Below the pieces are notes generated by a model that made no database searches, had not been told where the DNA came from, and was given only the letters and a program-made list of their open reading frames with translations. Positions 22,178 through 33,400 of a DNA stretch of 64,000 nt are shown here, one piece after another (position 1 is the stretch's first letter; each line of letters begins with the position of its first letter). The position numbers were made by a program, and so were the translations under genes. The stretch comes from Eutreptiella sp. 'Long Island Sound 2002'. Its lineage: Eukaryota > Euglenozoa > Euglenophyceae > Eutreptiales > Eutreptiaceae. The stretch spans positions 65,018,453 to 65,082,452 of the forward strand of contig OZ038389.1 in NCBI GenBank assembly GCA_964036045.1, read 5' to 3'.

Positions 22178-24600
22178 ACTGGGGTTGTCAATTACGAGGG
22201 CCTAATACTTCTTCTCTCGTTCTCGTGTTAGCTCACACTGATCACGGGGCGGGTTCCAATCCTGTGCCGCTCAAAAGCTTTTGCTCAAGGTGCAGGTTGG
22301 GGCGGTGACGAAGGTGGTGGTGTTTTCTTGGAGCTGTACTCCATTGGTCGTGGCTCTAAATATTGGTGGCAGTGGAGTTGGCTAGTGGTGCAGATGTGGA
22401 ACGATGGGGACACAATGTTGGCGAAGGCTGCATTTGAGATAGTCTGTGGAGGACAGTATTGAAGTAGCTGTAACGTGGTATGTCCGCACAACATCTCATG
22501 GTGTTGCTTGCAACGGAGGTGAACAATGAACAATGAGCGCGGACTGTTCACTGTTTAGAAGGCTAGCCGTAGAACAATAGTGATCGAGGACCTTTGTCAA
22601 CGCAGGACCAAACTCGTATTCATTGAGACCCGCATTGGCGTTGTGATTGAGTTTTGGCTTGAGCAGCGGATCTGCACGGCCCACCTGAATAGTCACAGAG
22701 AAGCTATGAGTCAACGCATCTCTAGTGGCAGACTGTATTTCATCAGACAAGCACCGGTAGCTTGGGACTTCGTAATAGCTCACGATAGCAGTGGTCAAGA
22801 GGTAGGCCTGGTTCGTCTGTTTCTGCATAGACTTGCCGACCACAAGGTTGATATGAAAAGTTCGTGGTGGCACTGTGGTGTAGATTTGTTGAACATTCGG
22901 CTTCGGGCCCCGTCCATCATGTTACTGGCTGCTGTCCAGACACTGCAGTCTTCCTACCACTGACCCACCACGGTATCACACATGGAAGAGCACGCTGAAA
23001 GAGAGCACTCTGCCGGCCACAACAAGGTTTGAATAGCCCAACACCATCATTGCACAGTACCAAATCAGCCTTTCACAGTCCCAAATCAGCGTTTCACAAT
23101 AGCAACACACATCGTAACCAACACCACTTCTAAGACTACCACAACGTGTTACAACTCCATTGGCAGCAAACATGGTAGTGCCTTCGGTGACACCTGGTGC
23201 ACCTGGATCATGGAAATGAACACAAATTGCAAGAGTGCTGGGGGTGCTGTCATGGAAAAAATTGCAAGCTGCAACTCTGCCATCCATAAAAACTTATAGT
23301 AAAGAATACGTCAAGACAACGTCAAGACACTAACTCAACCCAAGAGGGGCAAAGAAACACACTTTGGTAATGAGACTGAGTAAAGACTGAATCAGATCTG
23401 CTACCCAGCAATGGGGAGCTTCTGAATGCTTATGGAACCAGGGCTTCAGGTCAAAAATTGCACACCCCGAAAATGACCCCAGCTCAGTATGGGGCTGCAG
23501 CCCTGCAACACAGGTCAGCATGGGTTGCATGTTGGTCAGAGTACGAAATATGGGCTAATGATGGATGTATGACATATATGTTTAACCACGAAGCCGCAGT
23601 GGCCTCAGTAAAGACATGTGCTCTTGAACACTCTCTGTACAAATTGAATAGTGCTTTGGACTTTGATGGGGAAATTAATGCAGCATGATCTCAACACAAT
23701 GTGTGCTGGTGTGTGAATCTGCATGAAAGCAACTGCAGACATGAAAAAAATCACTGGCAATGCCCTTCTGAAATTGGCAAAACCTCCAAAAACATGAAAG
23801 ATGGACCGTGTGTGGTGGATGGGGACTTCTCATCTTCGTTCCAACTCAGCTTGAAATTTGTTACTAAGCCACGAATCCATTTTGAAGCTTCAAGTGCAAC
23901 CATTTGGTGACTGCATACCTCAGCCCACACCCCATTGAATCTGCTTGTGTTCTGCAGGGTTCATAGACGCTATGTGCACAATCCTGGAAGGCAAGCAATG
24001 CAATGCCTGCAAAACAACTCACCACAATCCAGAAGAAAGAAGTCCCAGACGACGATTCACATGTGCCTCAACTGCACAGCAGGTTGTCAGCATATCAGAG
24101 GTCAACACACGCAAAGTGCACATGGTTAGGGCAACAAAGAGAAATTCAATGTAGAGAAGAAACTTCCAGGGTAGTGCAGGCTGAATCTGCTCCCTGTCTG
24201 TGGCAACACCAGCGAACCTGTCATGCACTAGAGTGTGTGGCATTGGGATAGCCCTCAGAGAGCACAGACAGCCAATACCGATGGGATCAACCGTCCACGT
24301 ATACCACACTGTTGAATGTGCCCCAAGCAAAGGATCTGAGGGGCACTGGCTGACGTTCTCTCAGACATCTGTGGGTCACAGGTCTTGCAGCTGGAGCAAA
24401 AGCCATTCGGTGGCCGCAGCCCTAGACCTGCATAAAATCACACACTGATCACACACAAACACACACACGCACACACATGTCTCACGGTGCAAATGAGGTG
24501 GATGGGTGACGTCTACAACAATGACAGCATCTCAGCGGCGGGCATAGGACCAAAAGGAAGAGATCAAAAATTGTTCAGGCAGACCAAATGGACCAAAACC
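22178..24600. other. Region of short relic ORFs, no confident gene
   Basis: Composition is near 50% GC. A minus frame at 22976-23287 (MDGRVAACNFFHD...) and plus frames at 23458-23688 and 23945-24154 have protein-like composition. The last contains a CNACKTTHHNPEERSPRRRF segment resembling half of a zinc-binding CxxC site. None continues across plausible splice sites and no domain could be identified. They may be transposon remains. Confidence 0.35.
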
Positions 24601-24603
24601 CTT

Positions 24604-26362
24604 AAAGCCCACTGGGTATATGTGCTGGGGTTGGGGAGGGGGGAAGGATGTACACAGCAAGGTGCGATTATGCAATGCACAATTATGTGATAGTGTGCAA
24701 GAAGCCCCCCCCCCCCTCCTCCCCCGGCCTTTGCCCCCGCTACCCCCCCCCCCCTTTGCCCCTAACCCGGGACGGTCCACGCCCGTTCTGTGCTCTGCAC
24801 CTCGCAGCAGCGGTTTGCACCTTAGGGTGCAAGGGTAAACAAAGTGAGTGGCCCGTTTGTGGGAAGGGGGACGGAATATTGTCACTTTGCATCTACAACA
24901 TGCCGACAGTGTCTACAATAAGCAGACTGCGTCTACTTGTAGCACACCACGTCTACAGACTACAGACCACCTTGGTGTCTTGCACGGGTAAACGACGTGA
25001 GCGGCCCGTTTTTTTTGGAAAGAGAGCCTTTGGCACCCTGCCCAAATATTGTCACTTTGCGTCTACAACATGCTGACAGTGTCTAAAATAAGCAGACCGC
25101 GTCTACAGACTACAAACCGCCTTGGTGTGGTGCACGGGTAAGCGCGCACACACCCCATTCCCCCCTACCTACCCCCCCTACTCCCTACCTCCCTACCCCT
25201 CCCTACCTAGGGCGACTTCGTGCAATACATGATTATGCACAACTATGCACAACTATGCATGGACCTGGAGTGTTTCCCCGGATTTGCGTGTCTCGTTACA
25301 CAAGGCGCAAATCAGACCAGCCACGCACCTCATTAGCATCAAATCTCCCCCCATGCAGATCGTGAGCGCCACCCCCCTCCCCCCCGCCCCCTTTCCTGCT
25401 GCAAGCCCACCAAAATGTGCCAACCTGCCCCCCTGTGCGCCTTCCTCTCTCACTTGCTCGACAGACATGCCCATGTGCACGGGTGACCAACGCTAGCAGA
25501 CCGCTTTTGGGGGAAGGGAGCCTTGGGCCCCCTTCCCAAATATTGCCACTTCGTGTTTGTAACCTACCGGCAATGTCTATAATGAGCAAACCAAGTCCAC
25601 TTGGGGCATGTTTCTACGGACGATAGACCGCCACACCCGTGTGCCCCCGTGCGCCTCGCAAGCGCCAAACCACCATGTGCCTCATCAAAGCCTACGGGGT
25701 ATTTGTGCTGGGGGGGCATGTACATCGCAAGGTGCAATTATGCAATGCACAATTATGCACAACTATGAACGATTTTGCATGGACCTAGAAGGTTTTGCCG
25801 GTCTTTATGAGGCACGTAAATCAGGCTAGGTGGGCACCTCACTAGCCCCCCCTCCCCCCCAAGCACTCCATGCGCCTCGTCAGTGCCACCCCCCCTTTCT
25901 GCGCGCCACATCAACACCACCACTACCCTCCATGCACCAAACCACCCAAAATATGCCAACTCCCCCCGCCCCTGTGCGTGTCCTCGCTGACCTCGCTCGC
26001 TCGAAAAACTTGCCTCTATGCACCTTCCTTGATCACCTGGCTTGCTGGAGAGACATGTCCATGTGCACAGGTAACCAACGTTAGTGGACCTTTTTTTGGG
26101 GAAGGGGGCCTTGGGCCCCCTTCCCAAATATTGTCACTCGTGTCTATTCACAAACCGAGTCCATTAGGGGCAGACAGTGTCTACAAAACTACAGGCCGCC
26201 ACGCCCGTGTGCCCTGCATGCCTCGCCCCCCCCCCCCCCCCCATGCACCTCGTCAAAGCCTAATGGGTATTTGTGCGCAGGGGGGGGGGGCATGTACACA
26301 GCAGGGTCTGATTGTGATGCCTAAGTGCAAGGTAGATATTGGGTCCACACCTAAAGCAAGGA
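24604..26362. repeat. Long degenerate tandem repeat, period about 570 bp
   Basis: Landmarks recur in the same order. AAAGCC...GGGTATTTGTGCTGGGG is at 24604, 25687 and 26258. GCAATTATGCAATGCACAAT is near 24661, 25734 and, degraded, 25220. A CACGGGTAAAC-like motif followed by CCCAAATATTGTCACTTTGC is near 24829, 24984, 25477 and 26066. Copies are diverged and one is partly deleted. Poly-C runs lie between them. Confidence 0.75.
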
Positions 26363-27523
26363 TGCAGAAGTAACCGAAATTTTGGGTGTGAGTGGTGTGC
26401 CCCATTTGAATGGTAAGGCCTGAAGTATGTGTGCACCATGCAAAGGATTTGGGCGCTTGAGCACTCTAGTTCCCTAATGTTGAAGCGGAAAATAATTGTG
26501 AAACATCTGTAGCTGCATGGTGGTAGATACAGCTGCTAGCAAGGTAAGAAGATGAACGGAGTACATGGTCTCGAACCAGCCAATGGGGGTCAGTCTTGCA
26601 CGCCGCAGGCGTTGCAAGCTGGGAATAATTCCATTACAACCGAAAACCACCAAAATCTACAACAAGAAGTAGAAACCACTACTCCACAACCATTTGGGGT
26701 ACTTGTCCACAACAATACGCCAAACCCCAGCCAAGAAATCCTGCCATGTACCAGGCAGATAGGGTACGGCACACTCAACGGAACAGCCAGGCTACAACCT
26801 GAATGGGGTTTGAAGCTGTATCGGAGACGGAAACTGAAGGGTGGTGTGCTTGAGGCACTGGGTGAAGTAGGCAAATTCCACTGCATAGCTACATGTCTGA
26901 CGCACGTCTGTTGGTGAGATACTGTTCATCACTTTGTGCTCAAAATGGGAGAAGGTGGATACACGTGTGAGTGTGATTGTGGGTGTGTGATGTCTAAAGG
27001 AAAATACTCATGTTGGTAAACAGTATCCCAGTATTCTGTAGTTTGTGTCAAGACATATTTCGCCAGTCCAAGTTTCTGTTTCAGACGCCAAACGGTGAAT
27101 CGGCAGGCTACATGCATCCCACCCCCCGAGGTTCCTGCGAAGTACATTACTGAACAGACGTACAAAGGCACTGCATGCCTTCAAAATTGCTGTAATGCCG
27201 CTTTGTTTGCCGGGGCTCATGGGGGTGGGGGTGCAGGTGATGCTTTCAGCAGTGAATTTGACACAGGGCACTACTGACATGTCTGAACCGATCAAATACA
27301 TTGCTTAGAGGAGTAGTAGCATGACACAGCGCCTGCCTGTCTCATCTCAATGCAGCACCCCCAACGCTCCAAACCCCAATCATCGCCAACACCAAAGAGC
27401 GGGGTCTACAGCCTCCGAACGAGAGCCTGCCACTCTGCACACACTGCCAGAGCAGACCTGCCATTCTTCCATCGCGGCTGCATTTGATATATGCCGCTGC
27501 AATGCCCTCCGTGTTCGATTCAC
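26363..27523. other. Region with two unrecognised ORFs
   Basis: A plus frame of 121 codons (26552-26917, starting MNGVHGLEPANGG) is Gln/Asn/Thr-rich. A minus frame at 27008-27301 runs 97 codons. Neither carries a recognisable domain. Downstream exons of the EF-hand gene at 27.5-28.9 kb (minus strand) could lie here but were not resolved. Confidence 0.35.
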
Positions 27524-27871
27524 CTGCAGACCCTCGGAGGAGGATACCCAGGCAGTGTGCGGAGGGGCCATTGGACTACCAAACGTCCCCCCTGAAGACT
27601 CCGCAAGAGTGGCTGACAGCAACGACGTGCCTGATCGGCTCTCAGGTCTCTCAGGTGTGCTACCAAAGGGCAGAGGCAAAGGGTATGGGCTTCGCGGGGA
27701 GCATATTGGTGGCGGGTTGGGGGCCTCTTGGGTGCAGAACGTGATCCACTCTCGGAGGGAGATGCCTCTTGCCTTCAGCTTCAGGAACAAGTAGCTCTGG
27801 ATGCCAAAGAATCCAAAGAACTGGATGACCCCCGTTTTGTGCGGATCCACTGCGTCGATCATCTGCATCAA
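27524..27871 (-). CDS. EF-hand gene exon: degenerate loop and Ser/Pro tail
   Basis: Acceptor is TTTTCTGTAG|TTG at 27871, and donor is GGTCTGCAG|GTGAAT at 27524. The 116 codons are phase 0 at both ends. It begins LMQMIDAVDPHKTGVIQFFG, continues with the hydrophobic FFGIQSYLFLKLKARGIS, then a Pro/Ser-rich linker. An earlier donor at CCCTTTG|GTAGCA (27664) is an alternative end. Confidence 0.6.
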
Positions 27872-28575
27872 CTACAGAAAACCAAATGGTGTGACTCAGC
27901 ACAACGGCAAGCACTTCAATACTGTCGGCAGTTGCATGAGACTACAATGTATCCAACATTGCACTACCGGAATTGCGCATGGCGACGCACACTGTACAAA
28001 TCGGTTGTGATCAACACATTCAGCACATACCTGTCCATAAGTGATCTGCTTGACGCCTCTCTGAACACAATATTCCCCCAAAGTGGCAACATCCAAATAC
28101 CCGTTGCGGTCACAATCTGCCAACTGCACAGACGTTGCGAACAATAGCAAGCGCATGTATGGTCACCCCCAGGGGCCGTGCAGGTGAATGAAGAGGCACA
28201 CGGGCCGCGATACAAATCGATGCTCCAGGGAGGAGGCCCGCTGCACAGAGGCATTCCTGGTTGCCTGTTCCAAAATCTCAAACCGCGTGGGCCCAGCGTA
28301 TTGGCCGAAGGAAAAGGCGGATGGAACCCCCAACACCCCTCCCCAAAGCTCCCTCCCCAGCCTTCCACCGCCTTCTTTTACTCCAGGTCGGCCGAATTCC
28401 CGAGAAAAAACACTCGCTACTTCCACATACTTCCACATATGTGCACAGCCCGTACAGTATGGGCTCGCAGGCACAGGTGATATACCCTTACTGTAAGTCA
28501 CATCAAATCCCATAGGCATCGCGTCAGAAAGGCGTACAAACAACTCATGGGAAAAGAAACATAAACCAACCAAGC

Positions 28576-28609
<34 letters not shown>

Positions 28610-28885
28610 ATTGTACGCACGCTCGTTTTCCGTTTGTCTGGAGCTGCGTGCAATACCCGTGATCGATGGCAATTCCCTTCAGCAGGAGGACATCGCACAC
28701 TGCCATGTCTTGAGGACACAAAAGATGAAAATGAAACCAAGTCCCCCGTTCAGCAGACGGTTCGGCCGATTCCCATCGATCGATCAATGCACACATGAAT
28801 GAGACCACGGATGCGGTTTACAATACCTCGAAACCACGTTTGGTCGCCACCAGCTCGCCAAGAGTAATGGTGATGCTGCCAAGGT
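27524..28885 (-). CDS. EF-hand calcium-binding protein (partial, spliced)
   Basis: Minus-strand exons encode at least two, probably three, EF-hand-like calcium sites. The clearest is DCDRNGYLDVATLGEY (28031-28123), with Asp/Asp/Asn/Gly/Asp at loop positions 1, 3, 5, 6 and 9 but Thr at position 12 instead of Glu. It leads directly into DPHKTGVIQFFGFF (27524-27871), a degenerate second loop, followed by an aromatic helix and a Ser/Pro-rich tail. An upstream exon (28827-28885) reads LGSITITLGELVATKRGF, resembling the second half of another EF-hand. The paired layout with a shared linker helix is typical of the superfamily. Neither start nor stop was located and the specific family is unknown. 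Confidence 0.6.
28031..28123 (-). CDS. EF-hand gene exon: main calcium loop
   Basis: Acceptor is CGTCTGTGCAG|TTG and donor is GGACAG|GTATGT. The 31 codons, phase 0, read LADCDRNGYLDVATLGEYCV then QRGVKQITYGQ. This is the best-supported EF-hand loop in the window. Confidence 0.7.
28492..28543 (-). CDS. Possible EF-hand gene exon
   Basis: Acceptor is TTCTTTTCCCATGAG|TTG and donor is ACTTACA|GTAAGG. It reads LFVRLSDAMPMGFDVTY and ends in phase 1, which does not fit the phase-0 start of the 28031-28123 exon. An unseen exon would have to lie between them. Confidence 0.35.
28581..28608. repeat. (TG)n microsatellite
   Basis: A perfect run of 14 TG dinucleotides lies within an intron of the EF-hand gene. 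Confidence 0.95.
28827..28885 (-). CDS. EF-hand gene exon: partial upstream EF-hand
   Basis: Acceptor is TTTTATTTTGGTGCAG|AC and donor is TTTCGAG|GTATTG. In the only EF-hand-like frame it reads LGSITITLGELVATKRGFE after a split codon. The GSIT...EL pattern matches the second half of an EF-hand loop. It ends phase 0. Confidence 0.5.
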
Positions 28886-29113
28886 CTGCACCAAAATAAA
28901 AGCAATGGCACAACCCACAGGAGTTCTGAGAGTCGGTGCACATCGCAATGTCAAGCAAACCACATAAGCCACCCCTTCACCACCTCAGATTTGTTGTGGG
29001 GTATTTGGGGGTCAACATCGAGGCATGCTTCAACAAGGCTGAACACGCCTTTTGTTTACATGGCATGGTTTGGCAAGAAATGGGTCACAGTCCCTTCTTT
29101 GTTCCCCCAGGGG

Positions 29114-29180
29114 CGCATTTGTTCTCAAATGAAAGAATTCTTTTTGACAATTAGAATTCTTTCATTTGAGAACAAATGCG
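29114..29180. repeat. Perfect 28-bp inverted repeat with 11-base spacer
   Basis: CGCATTTGTTCTCAAATGAA then AGAATTCT at 29114-29141 is exactly mirrored by its reverse complement at 29153-29180. The spacer is TTTTGACAATT. The arms are AT-rich in GC-richer surroundings. It may be a tiny fold-back element; no target-site duplication is obvious. Confidence 0.95.
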
Positions 29181-29567
29181 ATTTAGAGGGCCTGTTTCTG
29201 ACATAAGACCCTGCACAAATAACAATGAATGATGGCGAATAACAACGGCATAACGACCAAAGGAGGATGACTCTTCGGTGATGACGGGGGGGGGGGGGTT
29301 GCGCCATATTGGCTTTGCTTGCTTCTTGGGGCGAGAGGCGAAGGTGTTTCATCGTAGGTCACGTCCCACAGTGCAGATATCCTTGCACTGGGGCTAGACA
29401 ATAAGTCATGGCTGACATTCCCTTCTTGCACTTTTTGTGGCTTTCTGGTCCCACGTGGCCTGTTGCAAACGACGTATCATGCCTGAAATGTTCCCGATAG
29501 CCCCTGCACCACATTTACCCGTCGTTTACTCGTGTAACTCAGGGTGCCATGGCCATGTGAAGAGACT

Positions 29568-29697
29568 GGTGAGCAACACGCCAATAGAAAAACGGGACAG
29601 CGGCACACGGGACTGTCGCTACAACTTGTCACGGTGAGCAACACGCCAATAGAAAAACGGGACAGTGGCACACAGGACCATCGCTATAACTTGTCAC
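29568..29697. repeat. 65-bp tandem duplication
   Basis: GGTGAGCAACACGCCAATAG begins at both 29568 and 29633. The two 65-bp copies differ at only a few positions. No coding role is seen. Confidence 0.92.
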
Positions 29698-30022
29698 TGC
29701 AGCAGCAACCACATATTCCCATGTTCCCTTGATTCGCCATCATTCGCCGGGATGTGGCTGTTCCAATGTCTTTGCCAGTCGCCTGTATTCGCCGATGTTT
29801 CGGGCATTCGTCGACAAATCTCTGGAAAACCCCAGCCACACCCACGCCCGTGCCGGCCTTTGCTCCCATGCACGCTGCACAGTCCCCTAGAAGAGCATAG
29901 TACCGTCCCCTAGAATAGCCCCTCAAGTCGACCAAGAGTGGGCTGCAAACCTTCCCTACAAAGCATGCTGCATAAATCGAAATAGCTGAATTCAACATCA
30001 ATGTGTGTTACTCATGTATCAA

Positions 30023-30259
30023 CTAATTAACAATCTTTTCCCCACAGGTGTGGGCATCAACATTCATCACAATAATGCTCCTGCACTCACCACAACCGGT
30101 GATGGTGCAGCGCTTTTGACAACACAAGGCACACACATCTGCCTCATCCTCTCTATCATCTTGCGTGGCGGCCGAGTTGCTTTTATCAGTCCAAACATGA
30201 GGCGGGACATGGTCCCATGGTCCATAAGGAGGGTATCGGACCTGCCTCCGAATGCAAAA
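30023..30259 (-). CDS. Cysteine-rich ORF, transposase-like zinc-binding tail?
   Basis: This minus frame is open over 78 codons and ends at TAG 30023. It contains DREDEADVCALCCQKRC followed by TITGCGECRSII and HTCGEK, with seven cysteines in about 30 residues. The CxxC...CxxC spacing resembles the C-terminal zinc-binding region of some transposases (piggyBac-like), but the match is loose and nothing upstream confirms a transposase core. It has no start codon at the frame opening and may be an exon or relic. Confidence 0.35.
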   Translation of the reverse strand, partial: FCIRRQVRYPPYGPWDHVPPHVWTDKSNSAATQDDREDEADVCALCCQKRCTITGCGECRSIIVMNVDAHTCGEKIVN

Positions 30260-30462
30260 TCACCTCGCAGAGGTTGTGAGATCAAAGCCAGGCAGGCGTG
30301 TGCAGGGAAAACGCCACATACCCCCCCCATTTTGGGCCTTTTTGGGCCTATTTGCGCACCCTACCCCAAGGGGTTGAATCGTTTGTTTAACCCTTATTTT
30401 GTATTTATTTATTTTGTATTTATGGCTGCATCACTGCTTTCTTCTCGGGGTCCACATGCTGG

Positions 30463-33400
30463 GGAGATATGAATACGGCGACATCACCACTGCGTTCTCG
30501 GGGCCCCCATGGTGGGGAGGAATCAAGAAGGCTACATCACACCTGCCTTCTCGGGGTCCCCATGGTGGGGAGGAATCAAGAAGGCTGCATCACACCTTCC
30601 TTCTCGGGGTCCCCATGGTGGCCACCATGGGGACCCGAGAAGGCAGGGGTGATGCAGCCATATTGATTCCTCAACACCATTGGGACCTCGAGAAGGTCGG
30701 GGTGATGTAGCCATGATCTCTCCCCATCATGGGGACCTTGAGAAGGCAAGGGTGATGCGGCCATATTGATTCTTCCAGACCATGGGGAACCCAAGAAGGC
30801 ATGGCTGATGCAGCCATACATGTCTCTCCCCATGGTGGGTAGAGATGGATATGGCTATATCACCCCTGCCTGCTCGGGGTCCCCATGGTGGGAAGAGATC
30901 AATACGGCTACATCACCCATGCCTTCTTGGGGTCGCCATGACGGCAAGAGATCAATATGGCTACATCACCCCTACCTTCTCAAGTTCCCCATAGTGCGGA
31001 GGAATCAATATGGCTGCATCACACCTGCCTTCTCAGGGTCCCTATGGTGGGGAGAGATCGATATGGCTACATCACCCATGCCTTCTCGGGGTCCCCATGG
31101 TGGGGAGGAATCAAGAAGCCTACATCACCCTTGCCTTCTCGGGGTCCAAATGGTGGGTAGAGATGGATATGGCTGCATCACTGCTGCCTTCTTAGGGTCG
31201 CCATGGTGGGAAAAAATCAATATGGCTACATCACCCATGCCTTCTCAAGTTCCCCATGGTGGTGAGAGATCAATCTGCTGCGTCACCCATGCCGTGTCCG
31301 GATTTCCATGGTGGGGAGAGATCAATATGGCTACATCACCCCTGCCTTCTCGGGGTCCCCATGGTGGGGAGAGATCAATATGGCTACATCACCCCTACAT
31401 TCTCGGGTTCCCAATGGTGGGGAGGAGTCAATACGGCTACGACACCCCTCCCTTCTCGGGGTCACGTTGGTTGGCAGAGATCAACATGGCTGCATCACAC
31501 TTGCCTTCTCAGGCCCCGAGGAGGGGAGAGATCAATATGGCTACATCACCCATGCCTTCTCCAGGTCCAAATGGTGTGGAGAGATCAATATTGCTGCATC
31601 ACCCCAACCTCCTCGGGGTCCCCATGGTGGGAAGAGATCAATATGGCTGCATCACCCTTGCCTTCTCAGGCCCCCCAGGAAGGGAGAGATCAATATAGCT
31701 ACATCACCCCTGCCTTCTTGGGGTCGCCATGACGGCAAGAGATCAATATGGCTACATCACCCCTACCTTCTCAAGTTCCCCATAGTGCGGAGGAATCAAT
31801 ATGGCTGCATCAGCCTTGCCTGCTTAGTGTCCCCATGGTGGGGAGAGATCAATATGGCTACATCACCCCTGCCTTCTCAGGGTCCCCATGGTGGGGAGAG
31901 ATCAATATGGCTGCATCAGCCCTGCCTTCTCGGGGTCCCCATGGTGGGGAGAGTTTAATATGGCGACATCACCCCTGCCTTCTCGGGGTCCCCATGGTGG
32001 GGAGAGATCAATATGGCTATATCACCCCATGGTGAGGAGAGATCAATATGGCTACATCAGCCCTGCCTGCTTAAGGTCCCCATGGTGGGAAGAGCTCAAT
32101 ATGATTGCATCACCCATGCCTTCTCAGGGAGCCCATGGTGGGGAGGAATCAAGAAGGCTAAATCACCTCTGCCTTCTCGGGGTCCCCATGGTGGGGAGAG
32201 ATCAACATGGCCGCATCACCCCTGCCTTCTCAGGGTCCCCATGGTGGGGAGAGATCAATATGGCTACATCACCCATGTCTTCGCTGGGTCCCCATGGTGG
32301 GGAGGAATCAAGAAGGCTACATCACACCTGCCTTCTCGGGGTCCCCATGGTGGAGATAGATCAATATGGCTACATCACCCCATGGTGAGGAGAGATCAAT
32401 GTGGCTGCATCAGCCCTGCCTGCTCAGGGTCCCCATGGTGGGAAGAGCTCAATATGGTTGGATCACCCATGCTTTCTAAGGGTGCCCATGGTGGGGAGGA
32501 ATCAAGAAGGCTACATCACCTCTGCCTTCTCGGGGTCCCCATGGAAGGCATGGGTGATGTAGCCATATCGATCTCTCCCCACCATGAGGACCCCAAGAAG
32601 GCAGGGGTGATGTAGCCATATTGATCTCTTCCCACCATCAGGACCGTGCGAAGACATGGGTGATGTACCCATATTGATCTCTCCTCACCATGGGGACCCC
32701 GAGAAGGCAGGGTTGATGCGGCCATGTTGATCTCTCCCCACTCGGGGTCCCCATGGTGGGGAGAGATCAATATGGCCGCGTCACCCCTGCCTTCTCGGGG
32801 TCCCCATGGTGGGGAGAGATCAATATGGCTACATTACCCATGTCTTCGCAGGGTCTCCATGGTGCGGAGAGATCAATATGCCTACATCACCCATGCCTTC
32901 TCGGGGTCCCCATGGTGGGGAGGAATCAAGAAGCCTACATCACACCTGCCTTCTCGGGGTCCCCATGGTGGGGAGAGATCAATATGGCTACATCACCCCT
33001 ACCTTCTCAGGGTCCCCGTGGTGGGAAGAGATCAATATGGCCGCGTCCCCCCTACGTTCTCGGGGTCCCCATGGTGGGGAGAGATCAATATGGCTACATC
33101 ACCCCTGCCTTCTCAGGGTCCCCGTAGTGGCAAGAGATCAATATGGCCGCATCCCCCCTACCTTCTCGGGGTCCCCATGGTGAGGAGAGATCAATATGGC
33201 TACATCAGCCCTGCCTTCTCAGGGTCCCCATGGTGGGAAGAGATCAATAGGGCTACATCACCCATGCCTTCCCGGGGTCCCCATGGTGGGGAGAAATCAA
33301 GAAGGCCACATCACACCTGCCTTCTCGGGGTCCCCATGGTGGGTAGAGATGGATATGCTTGCATCACCCGTGCCTTCTCGGGGTCCCCATGGTGAGGAGA

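Noticed and set aside
22496-22873. piggyBac transposase core on the minus strand
   Set aside because: Composition is protein-like, but no DDD-region motif or TTAA-flanked inverted repeats could be identified.
30766-31698. 310-codon plus frame and several 150-230-codon frames
   Set aside because: They consist entirely of the 53-bp satellite; the translation repeats every 53 residues and all three frames are open.
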